Source of the DNA: Palleniella intestinalis
GTDB lineage: Bacteria; Bacteroidota; Bacteroidia; Bacteroidales; Bacteroidaceae
Length of the DNA: 64,000 nt
Assembly (NCBI RefSeq): GCF_013166595.1
Contig: NZ_JABKKG010000003.1
Coordinates: forward strand, 149,408 to 213,407
Direction: 5' to 3'
Below are positions 24,942 to 34,205 of the stretch, piece by piece. The notes below the pieces were generated by a model. It had not been told where the DNA came from. It did no database searches and saw nothing but the letters and a program-made list of their open reading frames with translations. Position 1 is the first letter of the stretch; each line of letters begins with the position of its first letter. The translations under genes and the position numbers were made by a program.

Positions 24942-27221
24942 TTATTTTATCTTGTTCACGTAAGCATCGATTACAGCCACGGCAACAATGTTGACCACGT
25001 CACGAACTGTAGAGTCGAAGTCAGTGAAATGGATAGGCTTCTTAAGACCCATCTGTATAGGGCCTATCACTTCAGTCTCAGGAGAGAAGCCCTTTATGAG
25101 CTTATAGGCAGAGTTTGCTGCCGAGAGGTTTGTGAAAATCATTGAGTTCACTACCTCACCGTGCAGGCGGAGGAATGGGTACTTCTTGTCTCTGCGCTCA
25201 TGGTCAAGTGCAAGGTCGATAGACATCTCGCCGTCAATCTTCAGGTCCGGGTATTCAGCCTGCATCTCTGCCACGACATCGTGCATAAGTCTTGGGCTGC
25301 CATCCTTGTCCACACCGAAGTTTGAGTATGAGATCATTGCCATCTTCGGCTCATCATTGAAGAATCGGATGGAGTCGGCTGTGAGGCGTGCAATGTCCTT
25401 CAGCGTGTCCTTGTCCGGGTGACGGTTGATGAGAGTGTCAGCGATGTAGTATGTGCCACGCTTTGAATTGACGAGATGCATTGTGCCGAAGTGCTTGTAG
25501 TTGTCGCGTATGCCGATTACTTCCTTTGCCACTTTGATGGTGTTTGAGAACTTTGTGTAGACACCAGTGATGAATGCGTCAGCCTCTCCTGTCTCAACCA
25601 TCATCATGCCGAAGTAGTTGCGCTCGAACATTTTGTCGTTTGCCTCCTCAAAGTTATACCCTTCGCGGCAGCATTTCTCAGCAAGCAGCTGTGCATACTT
25701 CTCACGGCGTGCCATTTCTCTGTCATGACGGAGGTTGATGATTTCTATTCCTGTCATGTCAAGATCCAGTTCGGCGGCTTTCTTTGCAATCATCTCGTCG
25801 TTTCCGAGAAGTATTGGCTGGCAGATGCCCTCCTGCTTAGCCTGCACGGCAGCCTTTATCATTGTCGGGTGGAGTCCTTCGGCGAACACCACGCGTTGCG
25901 GATGCTTGCGTGCGGTCTCGTAAAGTGACTGTGTGACATTTGTCTCCTGGCCCATCTTGCGGCGCAGGTTACGCTTGTATTCCTCCCAGTCAGTGATAGA
26001 GGTGCGTGCCACTCCTGAGTCCATGGCTGCCTTTGCAACAGCAGCGGAAACCTCAGTGATGAGGCGTGGGTCGACAGGTTTCGGAATGAAATAGTCAGGG
26101 CCGAAGGTAAGGTTGTTCACCTTATATACTTGGTTCACCACATCCGGAACCGGCTGTTTTGCAAGGTCAGCGATGGCATGTACAGCCGCAATCTTCATTT
26201 CCTCGTTGATTGCAGATGCGTTAACGTCCAGTGCTCCGCGGAAGATGTAAGGGAATCCGATGACATTGTTTATCTGGTTAGGATAGTCAGAGCGTCCTGT
26301 TGACATGAGGACATCAGGGCGTGCCGCCATTGCGTCCTCGTATGAGATTTCCGGTACAGGGTTTGCGCATGCGAAGACGATAGGGTTCTCTGCCATGGAA
26401 CGTATCATGTCCTGGCTGACAACATTGCCCTTTGAGAGTCCGAGGAACACGTCTGCACCCTTCATTGCCTCTTCCAGAGTGTGTGCGTCGCGGCGTTCTG
26501 TAGCGAAGAATTTCTTCTCTTCCGTAAGATTAGGTCTGTCGCTGGTGATTACGCCCTTGGAGTCAAGCATCAGGATGTTCTCCAGTTTTGCGCCGAGGGC
26601 GACATACAGCTTTGTGCACATTATGGCTGCCGCACCCGCACCGCTGACCACAATCTTCACATCCTCAATCTTCTTTCCTGCCACCTCAAGTGCGTTGAGA
26701 AGGCCTGCTGAAGAGATGATTGCCGTACCATGCTGGTCATCGTGCATGACAGGGATGTCAAGTGTCCTCTTCAGACGCTCCTCGATGTAGAAACACTCTG
26801 GAGCCTTGATGTCCTCAAGGTTGATGCCGCCGAATGTCGGTGCTATCTTCTCCACTGCCTCGCAGAATTTCTCCGGGTCTTTCTCGTCAACCTCAATGTC
26901 GAAGACGTCCACTCCGCCATAGATTTTGAACAGAAGGCCTTTTCCCTCCATGACAGGCTTGCCTGACATCGCGCCTATGTCACCGAGTCCGAGAACGGCT
27001 GTGCCATTGGAGATTACGGCAACGAGGTTGCCCTTGTCTGTGTACTTGTAAACAGAATCAGGATTATCTTGAATCTCCAGGCAAGGATATGCCACGCCCG
27101 GTGAGTACGCTAATGACAAGTCTGTCTGAGTACGATAAGGTTTTGTTGGCACTACCTCGATTTTACCGGGTCGGCCGGCCTCGTGATATTCAAGGGCGGC
27201 TTCTTTCGTTATTTTCACCAT
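24942..27221 (-). CDS. maeB: NADP-dependent malic enzyme with C-terminal phosphotransacetylase-like domain
   Basis: The 759-aa length is that of MaeB. Residues 1-420 form the malic enzyme: [35 protein letters not shown], the metal/substrate site [13 protein letters not shown] and nucleotide-binding [10 protein letters not shown]. Residues about 430-759 form a phosphate acetyltransferase-like domain ([30 protein letters not shown]), which in characterised MaeB proteins binds acetyl-CoA and regulates rather than catalyses. The reaction is oxidative decarboxylation of malate to pyruvate, yielding NADPH. Monocistronic with a clear terminator. Confidence 0.96.
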   Translation of the reverse strand: MVKITKEAALEYHEAGRPGKIEVVPTKPYRTQTDLSLAYSPGVAYPCLEIQDNPDSVYKYTDKGNLVAVISNGTAVLGLGDIGAMSGKPVMEGKGLLFKIYGGVDVFDIEVDEKDPEKFCEAVEKIAPTFGGINLEDIKAPECFYIEERLKRTLDIPVMHDDQHGTAIISSAGLLNALEVAGKKIEDVKIVVSGAGAAAIMCTKLYVALGAKLENILMLDSKGVITSDRPNLTEEKKFFATERRDAHTLEEAMKGADVFLGLSKGNVVSQDMIRSMAENPIVFACANPVPEISYEDAMAARPDVLMSTGRSDYPNQINNVIGFPYIFRGALDVNASAINEEMKIAAVHAIADLAKQPVPDVVNQVYKVNNLTFGPDYFIPKPVDPRLITEVSAAVAKAAMDSGVARTSITDWEEYKRNLRRKMGQETNVTQSLYETARKHPQRVVFAEGLHPTMIKAAVQAKQEGICQPILLGNDEMIAKKAAELDLDMTGIEIINLRHDREMARREKYAQLLAEKCCREGYNFEEANDKMFERNYFGMMMVETGEADAFITGVYTKFSNTIKVAKEVIGIRDNYKHFGTMHLVNSKRGTYYIADTLINRHPDKDTLKDIARLTADSIRFFNDEPKMAMISYSNFGVDKDGSPRLMHDVVAEMQAEYPDLKIDGEMSIDLALDHERRDKKYPFLRLHGEVVNSMIFTNLSAANSAYKLIKGFSPETEVIGPIQMGLKKPIHFTDFDSTVRDVVNIVAVAVIDAYVNKIK

Positions 27222-27364
27222 AATATTATATGTATTTAAAAAGTTTAGTTATCGTGAATGAATCTTTTTATAAGAAAAACCTGCTGCAAAATAACAAAAA
27301 AAAAACGAGTTGACCAAATATATATAATGTTTTTCTCCAAAATAACAAAAAAACTAACAAACTT

Positions 27365-27396
27365 TTTGGTACTTATTGATAATTTTCTTAACTTTG
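27365..27396 (+). promoter_or_regulatory. Promoter of fba
   Basis: TTTG (27365-27368), N20 and TAACTTTG (27389-27396). Confidence 0.85.
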
Positions 27397-27455
27397 CGGT
27401 ACAAAAAAACTATACCGAAGATATACAGTTCAACTATATAAACAAATAAAAAACT

Positions 27456-28454
27456 ATGGTAAATTACAAAGAACTTGGTCTCGTAAATACTCGCGAGATG
27501 TTCAAGAAGGCTGTTGCCGGTGGTTATGCTATCCCTGCGTTCAACTTCAACACAATGGAGCAGATGCAGGCTATCGTCATGGCAGCAGTGGAGACAAAGT
27601 CACCTGTCATCATGCAGGTGTCACGCGGTGCACGTAACTATGCTAACCCGACAATCCTCCGCTACATGGCAGAGGGCGCTGTCGAGTACGCTAAGGAGTT
27701 GGGATGCCCTAATCCTGAAATCGTTCTTCATCTTGACCATGGTGACTCTTTCGAGACCTGCAAGTCATGTATCGACATGGGCTTCTCTTCTGTAATGATT
27801 GACGGTTCTTCACTCCCTTACGAGGAGAACATCGCTCTCACAAAGAAAGTCGTTGAGTATGCACACCAGTTCGACGTGACTGTCGAGGCTGAACTCGGCG
27901 TGCTCGCAGGTGTTGAGGATGAGGTTGTTGCTGAGGAGTCTCACTATACAAAGCCTGAGGAGGTTATCGATTTCGCTACACGCACAGGCTGCGACTCACT
28001 CGCTATCTCTATCGGCACATCCCACGGTGCATACAAGTTCACACCGGACCAGTGCACACGTGACCCTAAGACAGGCAAGCTCGTGCCTCCTCCACTCGCA
28101 TTCGAGATTCTTCATGAAATCGAGGAGAAGCTCCCGGGATTCCCAATCGTGCTCCACGGCTCTTCTTCCGTGCCACAGGACTGCGTGGATACAATCAACG
28201 AGTTCGGCGGCAAGTTGCCTGATGCAGTAGGTATTCCTGAGGAACAGCTCCGTGAGGCTTCCAAGTCTGCCGTTTGCAAGATTAACATCGACTCCGACTC
28301 ACGTCTTGCAATGACAGCTGCCATCCGCAAGTATCTCGCAGAGAACCCAAGCCACTTCGACCCTCGCCAGTACCTTACACCGGCTCGTGAGGCAATGAAG
28401 CAGATGTACATCCACAAGATTGTTGACGTACTGGGCTCCAACGACAAACTGTAA
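27456..28454 (+). CDS. fba: Class II fructose-1,6-bisphosphate aldolase
   Basis: The product has 332 aa. Zinc-site motifs are VLHLDHGDSF (catalytic Asp and zinc His), a conserved Glu/His pair in the middle (TVEAELGVLAGVEDE, SIGTSHGAYKF) and VLHGSSSVP near the C-terminus. It cleaves fructose-1,6-bisphosphate to dihydroxyacetone phosphate and glyceraldehyde-3-phosphate. Codon choice is strongly biased, as expected for a major glycolytic enzyme. A nucleotidase gene follows after 3 nt and may be read through from the fba promoter. Confidence 0.96.
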   Translation: MVNYKELGLVNTREMFKKAVAGGYAIPAFNFNTMEQMQAIVMAAVETKSPVIMQVSRGARNYANPTILRYMAEGAVEYAKELGCPNPEIVLHLDHGDSFETCKSCIDMGFSSVMIDGSSLPYEENIALTKKVVEYAHQFDVTVEAELGVLAGVEDEVVAEESHYTKPEEVIDFATRTGCDSLAISIGTSHGAYKFTPDQCTRDPKTGKLVPPPLAFEILHEIEEKLPGFPIVLHGSSSVPQDCVDTINEFGGKLPDAVGIPEEQLREASKSAVCKINIDSDSRLAMTAAIRKYLAENPSHFDPRQYLTPAREAMKQMYIHKIVDVLGSNDKL

Positions 28455-28457
28455 TCT

Positions 28458-29216
28458 ATGCAAATGAAGAAATATATAGTTGTGGCAGTCGTCTTTTTGA
28501 CGGCTGCCATTTCTGCTTTTGGGCAGAAATACCATGTCACCAATGTCACACGGGAACGCATCCTTGTCGACAGCACCTTTGCCGACGATGCGCGTGGCGT
28601 GGAGGTTCTTGCGCCCTACAAGCACATTGTCGATTCCATAATGTCACCGGTTGTCGGCAAGGTTGCCAAATACATGGCGGCACACAATCCTGAAAGCGAG
28701 CTGTCCAACCTCCTTGCGGACATCATGGTGTGGCAGGGCAGGCGGTACGGCGAGAAGCCCGACCTCGGCATCTACAACATGGGAGGCATCCGCGCGGCAC
28801 TTCCCGCCGGCGATGTGACGTTCGGTGATGTCAATGACGTCGCGCCTTTTGAGAACTACATCACTTTCATCTCCCTTACAGGCGGGCAGATGAAGACACT
28901 CTTCGACCAGATAGCCAAGAGCAACGGGTGCGGCCTGTCAAAGGGAACAGCCCTCGTCATAAAGGGCAGGGAGGTGGAATCGGTCACCCTCAACGGACAG
29001 CCGATAGACCCGAACCGCACCTACCGCATTGTCACACTGAACTATCTTGCTGAAGGAAACGACGGTTTTGCGGTGCTTCCTGAAGGTTTTGACATAAAAT
29101 CCCCTAAGGATGAGCAAGCCCGCACAAGAGAATTCATTGTCGACTATTTCATCGAGAAGAACAAGGCCGGTGAGGTTGTAGATGCGGAAATAGAGGGGCG
29201 TGTCGTGCTGAAGTAA
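28458..29216 (+). CDS. 5'-nucleotidase C-terminal (substrate-binding) domain as separate exported protein
   Basis: The product has 252 aa. A signal peptide ends at SAFGQ (about residue 21; the ATG at 28464 is an equally good start). The mature part matches only the C-terminal UshA/5'-nucleotidase domain: ESELSNLLADIMVWQ, YNMGGIRAALPAGDVTFGDV, and RTYRIVTLNYLAEGNDGF with the substrate-stacking aromatic region. No metallophosphatase domain is present in this gene; it is encoded by the next one. Together they should make one periplasmic nucleotidase. The order is the reverse of the usual N-to-C fusion. Confidence 0.9.
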   Translation: MQMKKYIVVAVVFLTAAISAFGQKYHVTNVTRERILVDSTFADDARGVEVLAPYKHIVDSIMSPVVGKVAKYMAAHNPESELSNLLADIMVWQGRRYGEKPDLGIYNMGGIRAALPAGDVTFGDVNDVAPFENYITFISLTGGQMKTLFDQIAKSNGCGLSKGTALVIKGREVESVTLNGQPIDPNRTYRIVTLNYLAEGNDGFAVLPEGFDIKSPKDEQARTREFIVDYFIEKNKAGEVVDAEIEGRVVLK

Positions 29217-29260
29217 GCATGAAAGGCCGGAATTCAAAGTAAACAAAAAAGCGGAAAACT

Positions 29261-30103
29261 ATGATTGATTCTATAAAGATTAAAGCCATTGTCGTCTGTG
29301 CCCTTGCCTGCACCCTGCTGCCTGCATACGCACAGAAGCGGCTCACCATACTTCACACCAATGACACGCACTCATGCGTCCTGCCGATGAACCCGAATCT
29401 TTCCGACAAGAGCGTTGCCGGACGTGGCGGATACCTGCGGCGCATCACGCTGATTAACGAGGAGCGGACGAAAGACCCTGACCTCCTTTACATCGATTCG
29501 GGTGATTTCTCGCAAGGCTCTTCCTACTACACACTCTTCAAGGGTGACGTGGAGGTGCAGCTGATGAATGAGATGGGCTGTGACGCGTCGACAATCGCCA
29601 ACCATGAGTGGGACTACGGACTGGAAAATCTTCTGCGCAACGCACGCATGGCAAAGTTCCCGTTCATCTGTTCTAACTACGACTTCAAGGGCACGGAGCT
29701 TGAGGATGTCATCAAACCGTATACAATCATCAAACGTAACGGTCTGAAAATAGGCATATTCGCCCTTTGTCCGCCACTCGAAGGGCTTGTGTTTGCCGGA
29801 AACTGCAAAGGTGTTACCTACAACGACCCTATTGCTTGCGGGCTGGAAATGGGGACGTTTTTGAAGAAAAAGAAGAAATGTGATGTCGTCATCTGCATCT
29901 CCCACCTTGGCTGGGACGAGCGTGGCGACATCGGGATGATAAAAGGCTCACGCAACATAGACATCGTTCTTGGAGGCCACAGCCACAGTTATTTCACCGA
30001 ATTGCAGTATGCCAAGGACCTTGACGGCAAGGATGTCCCTGCCGACCAGAACGGAAAATCCGGCATATATGTAGGCAAAATCGTCCTCGAGCTTGACAAA
30101 TGA
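29261..30103 (+). CDS. 5'-nucleotidase N-terminal metallophosphatase as separate exported protein
   Basis: The product has 280 aa with a signal peptide to about residue 25 (LLPAYAQ). Dinuclear metal motifs of the calcineurin-like fold are ILHTNDTHS, LLYIDSGDFSQG, TIANHEWDYG (NHE) and VICISHLGWDERGD ... VLGGHSHSYF. It stops right after the catalytic domain (YVGKIVLELDK), so substrate recognition must come from the preceding gene, 44 nt upstream. Expected activity: removal of phosphate from periplasmic nucleotides. Confidence 0.9.
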   Translation: MIDSIKIKAIVVCALACTLLPAYAQKRLTILHTNDTHSCVLPMNPNLSDKSVAGRGGYLRRITLINEERTKDPDLLYIDSGDFSQGSSYYTLFKGDVEVQLMNEMGCDASTIANHEWDYGLENLLRNARMAKFPFICSNYDFKGTELEDVIKPYTIIKRNGLKIGIFALCPPLEGLVFAGNCKGVTYNDPIACGLEMGTFLKKKKKCDVVICISHLGWDERGDIGMIKGSRNIDIVLGGHSHSYFTELQYAKDLDGKDVPADQNGKSGIYVGKIVLELDK

Positions 30104-30187
30104 CATGACTTCCATGTAGTGGTTGCCGTTGTTTTGCGGCAAACACGACTTGCGTATAGGTTGGTTTGCCATAGCTGTTTATGGAGT

Positions 30188-30228
30188 CAGGCGGTATCTG
30201 TAACGCACGGATACCGCCTGATTTGTTT
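30188..30228 (+). terminator. Intrinsic terminator after the nucleotidase pair
   Basis: CAGGCGGTATC (30188-30198) pairs with GATACCGCCTG (30210-30220), followed by ATTTGTTT. Confidence 0.8.
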
Positions 30229-30351
30229 ATGGATGTTATCGAAAAAAAGTGCATGAGTTTTCTAATCCTCTATTTATCATAATGTGAGAAACAAGCCTTC
30301 GTTACGTGAAAAATCATGCTCCATTCAGTCAAAGCCGGTCATTCAGACAGT

Positions 30352-30432
30352 AAATCAATACCTTTGGCAGTGCGAAAGGTATTGATTTTCACTGCAAAGC
30401 GTTATGGTTTGCAGGGTAAATGGTAACGAATT
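30352..30432 (+). repeat. Dispersed phased palindrome array, copy C (degenerate)
   Basis: Cores at 30352 (AAATCAATACCTTT), 30375 (AAAGGTATTGATTTT), 30396 (AAAGCGTTATGGTTT) and 30418 (AAATGGTAACGAATT) keep the 21-23-bp phase but have drifted in sequence. The first two form an inverted pair. The remaining gap 30433-30680 shows no supported gene. Confidence 0.65.
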
Positions 30433-30680
30433 GGCGTGCTTTATCATGCCCCATAAGTGCTGTTTTGTTGCTAATGCTTTGATTTTCAGAAGAATGATAA
30501 AGCGGCTAAATTTGAGGAATTTCCGTAATTCCCTTGCGAAAAAATCTACAGACGATTCTCAGAGGGCAAAAATGGTGTGAGTTTTCTAATTCTTCTCCTC
30601 TTTCAGCGGTTGGGCATACAGCACAAGTGCATATCCCACAGGATTTCTGCTGCCCCGTGGAAATACCAATACAACGAAAT

Positions 30681-30716
30681 AGTCCACAGTCTGTTCGTAG
30701 GAACAAGCTGTGGACT
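30681..30716 (-). terminator. Hairpin after porT
   Basis: AGTCCACAG/CTGTGGACT (30681-30689, 30708-30716), 37 nt beyond the minus-strand porT stop. Weak T-tract. Confidence 0.55.
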
Positions 30717-30752
30717 GTCATGTCATAAGCTGCTATGTAGCAAAAAGCGTAA

Positions 30753-31496
30753 CTACTCAAAGTACAGTGACAAGCAAATCATCTTCGTGCGTGTCTTGTC
30801 CACGGAGTAGGCGTAGGGCAGCATACTCTCGTCGCGGAGAGTGCCGGCATGCTTCGTGTCAAGGCTGTTTGTCAGGCTGTACATGAACTTCAGTTCCGGG
30901 CGGAGCTTGAAGAAAGGCAGATAAAAATCGCACCCCAAGCCCGCAGAAAGGAATATGTCGTACTTCTTCAGGCGCAGATAATCGTTCGCCTTTGTTGTCA
31001 GATTGAACATCGGAGTCAGTCCGGCAACGATGTAAGGACGGTGGTTGTTGAAACGTTTCGCACTGAAAATCATGTCCATTGTCGCCGCGATGTACACGGA
31101 TTTCATGTTCTGCACCACCTCTCGCGGCTGTTCCTGCTCGTCAAGGTCTGTCCGATTGTGGAATGTAAGGTGCTTTGTGCCGAAATAAAGCATCGGTGCA
31201 AGGCGGAAAGCAAAGTGTGCTCCGAGGCGCGCTTCGCCAAGCACACCAACCTGAAAGCCCGGATCCCAACGGTCCTGGTCAACGCTTACGACAGATGTGT
31301 ATTGCCCTCCGTCCTCCGTCTCTATGGTGACGGGACCGACATTGTTCAGTTCCATGTCCTGCAAGTGAGTGCCGAGAACCACGCCGAAATGGAACGGACG
31401 CAGGTCTGTATACGGGCGGTTCTCCACCGACCTGTCCTGTGCGCCGGCGTTGAGAGCCGGCAGCAAAGCGAGTATTATTATCAAAATATTCTTCAT
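30753..31496 (-). CDS. porT: PorT-like outer-membrane beta-barrel protein
   Basis: The product has 247 aa. A signal peptide ends at NAGAQ (about 19). ENRPYTDLRPFHFGVVLGTHLQDMEL is the N-terminal strand region typical of PorT/SprT. The following segments alternate in beta-barrel fashion (FAFRLAPMLYFGTKHLTF, YDIFLSAGLGCDFYLPFFKL) and the chain ends with the aromatic C-terminal strand ICLSLYFE. Length and pattern match PorT, a type IX secretion component at the outer membrane. With porX at 1.3 kb it argues for a T9SS in this organism. A generic PorT-fold porin is the alternative. Divergent from the DUF1599 gene. Confidence 0.8.
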   Translation of the reverse strand: MKNILIIILALLPALNAGAQDRSVENRPYTDLRPFHFGVVLGTHLQDMELNNVGPVTIETEDGGQYTSVVSVDQDRWDPGFQVGVLGEARLGAHFAFRLAPMLYFGTKHLTFHNRTDLDEQEQPREVVQNMKSVYIAATMDMIFSAKRFNNHRPYIVAGLTPMFNLTTKANDYLRLKKYDIFLSAGLGCDFYLPFFKLRPELKFMYSLTNSLDTKHAGTLRDESMLPYAYSVDKTRTKMICLSLYFE

Positions 31497-31600
31497 CTTT
31501 TATATAACGTGTAGGCTTTTGTTTTATTGTGCCAAAATGGTGCTGCATGAATTTATCTGCATTTTCCTTGGTAGTGCATAATATAAAATAAGGTGAAAAG

Positions 31601-31632
31601 TTTGGGAAATTGGGGAAAAATGAGTAACTTTG
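31601..31632 (+). promoter_or_regulatory. Promoter of the DUF1599 operon
   Basis: TTTG (31601-31604), N20 and TAACTTTG (31625-31632), 20 nt before the ATG: a very short leader. Confidence 0.85.
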
Positions 31633-31652
31633 CCCCAAATTAGCAAACCGTA

Positions 31653-32213
31653 ATGGCAAAAGACTTGCAGAAGACAGAAAGTCAGTTCCATGAAGCATTG
31701 GAACTGTGCAGAGATATTTTCCGGAAGAAGCTCTATGACTATAAGCCGTCATGGAGGATGCTGCGTCCGTCGTCACTGACCGACCAGCTCTTCATCAAGG
31801 CAAAGCGTATCCGTTCGTTGGAGATAAAGAGGGAATCCAAAGTCGGTGAGGGCATTTTCCCTGAGTTTATAGCGTTGATAAACTACGGTATTGTAGGGCT
31901 TATCCAGCTTGATAATGGCTTTGTGGACGAGATAGACATCACCAACGACCAGGCTATGGCACTCTATGACGAGTATGCCGAGGCATGCCTGTTGCTGATG
32001 ATGAAGAAGAACCATGACTATGATGAGGCATGGAGAGGCATGCGTGTGAGCAGCTATACCGACTTCATCCTCACGAAGATAGAGCGCATCAAGGAAATCG
32101 AGAACCATAATGGCGAGACCATCGCTTCGGAAGGCATCGGCTCCAACTATATGGACATCATCAACTATGCGGTGTTTGGTGTCATAAAGTTCATGGAAGC
32201 GGCAAAAATGTAG
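31653..32213 (+). CDS. Tandem DUF1599 (Nmad1-type) protein
   Basis: The 186-aa protein consists of two copies of one domain. First: FRKKLYDYKPSWRMLRPSSL, TDQLFIKAKRIRSLE, FIALINYGIVGLIQL. Second: MMKKNHDYDEAWRGMRVSSY, TDFILTKIERIKEIE, MDIINYAVFGVIKF. Motif order and spacing correspond throughout, so an internal duplication is clear. DUF1599 is also called nucleotide-modification-associated domain 1, but nothing nearby modifies DNA. Cytoplasmic; function unknown. The DoxX-like gene follows after 6 nt. Confidence 0.88.
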   Translation: MAKDLQKTESQFHEALELCRDIFRKKLYDYKPSWRMLRPSSLTDQLFIKAKRIRSLEIKRESKVGEGIFPEFIALINYGIVGLIQLDNGFVDEIDITNDQAMALYDEYAEACLLLMMKKNHDYDEAWRGMRVSSYTDFILTKIERIKEIENHNGETIASEGIGSNYMDIINYAVFGVIKFMEAAKM

Positions 32214-32219
32214 AAGCCT

Positions 32220-33365
32220 GTGGATAAACGTAAGATTGCGAATGCTGTCATAGTAAACCTCTCCAGGGTATTGCTTGGCGTGGTTTTTGTGTTCTCGGGC
32301 TTTTCCAAGGCTGTCGACCCGTTAGGGACTGTCTACAAGTTCCAGGACTATCTTGCAGCCCTCGGGCTTGGAAACACTATTCCGGACGCCCTGCTTCTGC
32401 TCTGTGCCGTGGCATTGTCAACTGTCGAGTTTGCCATGGGCGTGTTCATCCTGCTGGCAATATGGCGTCGCAAGACATCGAAGGCTGTGCTTGCCTTCAT
32501 GGCTTTCATGACGTTGCTGAGCGTCTGGATTTATGCTGCCGACCCGGTGCAGGACTGCGGATGCTTCGGCGATGCACTTGTTCTGACGAACAGGGACACA
32601 CTCATCAAGAACCTGCTCCTCATGGTCTGTGCCATCGTGCTTGCCCGCTACCCGCTGTCAATGCCACGCATGCTTGGCAAAAACATACAATGGATGACAG
32701 TGCATGTCACTGTTGCAGGCTCAATCGTGCTTAGCGGATGGTGTCTTTACGACTTGCCGGTGGTGGATTTCCGCCCGTATCATGTCGGAGCCGACATACG
32801 TCAGGGGATGATTGTGCCGGAAGACGCCGAGCAACCGGAGTTTGAGACTGTCTTCATCTTGGAGAAAGACGGCAGGCGGGAGGAGTTCTCGCTGGAGAAC
32901 TATCCGGACTCCACATGGACATTTGTTGACAGCAGGACAACCGTTGTCAAGCAAGGGTATGTCCCTCCGATACATGACTTCTCGATAATGACCTCCGGTG
33001 ACGAAGACATAACCGAGGATGTGCTGTCCTATAAAGGCTGCACGTTCCTGCTCATAGCACCTTTTATTGAGAAGGCTGACGACTCCAATTTTGGTGAGAT
33101 AGACCGGATTTATGAGTTTGCGGACGACAACGGCCACCGGTTCTATTGCCTGACATCCAGTGGCGAAAAGGCGATTGGGCACTGGCGGAACATCACCGGC
33201 GCGGAATATCCTTTCTGTTTCACCGACGGAACGACGCTGAAGACCATAGTCCGAAGCAATCCCGGTCTGCTGCTCCTTAAGGATGGCAGGATTATAGGCA
33301 AGTGGAGCCATAACTTCCTTCCGTCATTGGAGAGGCTCTCGGAGATGATAAAGCAGAACAAATAA
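32220..33365 (+). CDS. DoxX/MauE-like membrane protein with thioredoxin-like C-terminal domain
   Basis: The product has 381 aa from a GTG start 6 nt after the previous stop (no earlier ATG in frame). Residues 1-160 hold four membrane spans with LLGVVFVFSGFSKAVDPLGT, FKAVLAFMAF-like helices and DCGCFGDAL, the Cys pair typical of MauE/DoxX-type quinone-linked proteins. After a fifth span (about 160-180) comes a periplasmic region whose last 120 residues (YKGCTFLLIAPFIEKAD, YPFCFTDGTTLKTIVRSNPG, LLLLKDGRIIGKW) follow a thioredoxin-like pattern but lack a CxxC. It is followed by tpiA after 29 nt. Confidence 0.82.
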   Translation: MDKRKIANAVIVNLSRVLLGVVFVFSGFSKAVDPLGTVYKFQDYLAALGLGNTIPDALLLLCAVALSTVEFAMGVFILLAIWRRKTSKAVLAFMAFMTLLSVWIYAADPVQDCGCFGDALVLTNRDTLIKNLLLMVCAIVLARYPLSMPRMLGKNIQWMTVHVTVAGSIVLSGWCLYDLPVVDFRPYHVGADIRQGMIVPEDAEQPEFETVFILEKDGRREEFSLENYPDSTWTFVDSRTTVVKQGYVPPIHDFSIMTSGDEDITEDVLSYKGCTFLLIAPFIEKADDSNFGEIDRIYEFADDNGHRFYCLTSSGEKAIGHWRNITGAEYPFCFTDGTTLKTIVRSNPGLLLLKDGRIIGKWSHNFLPSLERLSEMIKQNK

Positions 33366-33394
33366 CAGTTTAACACTTAAAAAATAAAAACAAA

Positions 33395-34147
33395 ATGGCA
33401 AAGAAAATTGTTGCGGGCAACTGGAAGATGAACAAGAATCTTCAGGAAGGTGTTGCCCTTGCTAAGGAACTTACAGAAGTTGTCAAGAACCCTAATTGCG
33501 GTGTAATCATCTGCACACCATTCATCCACCTTGCAAGTGTGGCTGAGGTTGTCAAGGGTTCTGCAATAGAGCTTGGCGCAGAGAACTGTGCTGACAAGAC
33601 TTCCGGCGCATATACAGGTGAGGTTTCAGCAGAGATGGTCAAGTCAACCGGTGCAGAGTACGTTATCCTCGGCCACTCAGAGCGTCGCGAGTACTACAAT
33701 GAGACTCCGGAAATCCTCAAGGAGAAGGTTGAGCTTGCACTGGCTAACGGTCTGAAGGTGATCTTCTGCATCGGCGAGTCTCTCGAGGAGCGCGAGGCAA
33801 ACAAGCAGAACGAGGTTGTTAAGGCAGAGCTTGCAGGTTCTGTGTTCCACCTTACAGCAGAGCAGTGGAAGAACATCGTCATCGCTTACGAGCCAATCTG
33901 GGCTATCGGAACAGGCAAGACAGCTACTGCAGAGCAGGCTGAGGAGATCCACGCTTACATCCGTTCTTGCGTTGCTGAGGTTTACGGCGCAGAGGTAGCG
34001 GCAGAGACATCTATCCTTTACGGTGGTTCTTGCAAGGCTTCCAACGCTCCTGAGCTCTTCGCAAAGCCTGACATTGACGGCGGACTTATCGGTGGCGCGT
34101 CACTCAAGGCTGCTGACTTCAAGGGCATCATCGACGCTTGGGGATAA
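33395..34147 (+). CDS. tpiA: Triosephosphate isomerase
   Basis: The 250-aa TIM barrel shows all catalytic signatures: VAGNWKMN (Lys), VILGHSERR (electrophilic His), [15 protein letters not shown] (base Glu, loop 6) and [12 protein letters not shown] / GLIGGASL (phosphate-binding). It interconverts dihydroxyacetone phosphate and glyceraldehyde-3-phosphate, linking fba to lower glycolysis. Codon use is strongly biased. In operon with the SPOR and folE genes. Confidence 0.98.
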   Translation: MAKKIVAGNWKMNKNLQEGVALAKELTEVVKNPNCGVIICTPFIHLASVAEVVKGSAIELGAENCADKTSGAYTGEVSAEMVKSTGAEYVILGHSERREYYNETPEILKEKVELALANGLKVIFCIGESLEEREANKQNEVVKAELAGSVFHLTAEQWKNIVIAYEPIWAIGTGKTATAEQAEEIHAYIRSCVAEVYGAEVAAETSILYGGSCKASNAPELFAKPDIDGGLIGGASLKAADFKGIIDAWG

Positions 34148-34205
34148 TGGCGTGAAGCCTGTGGTGGAATGGAGGAGAGCATATTTTATATATGATTTTT
34201 TGAAT

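Noticed and set aside
30534-30810. Plus-strand ORFs of 64 and 77 aa
   Set aside because: They overlap the porT end and its hairpin, with no promoter or protein pattern.
34023-34205. Upstream extension of the SPOR protein
   Set aside because: It is an out-of-frame reading of the tpiA end; the signal peptide fixes the start at 34206/34209.
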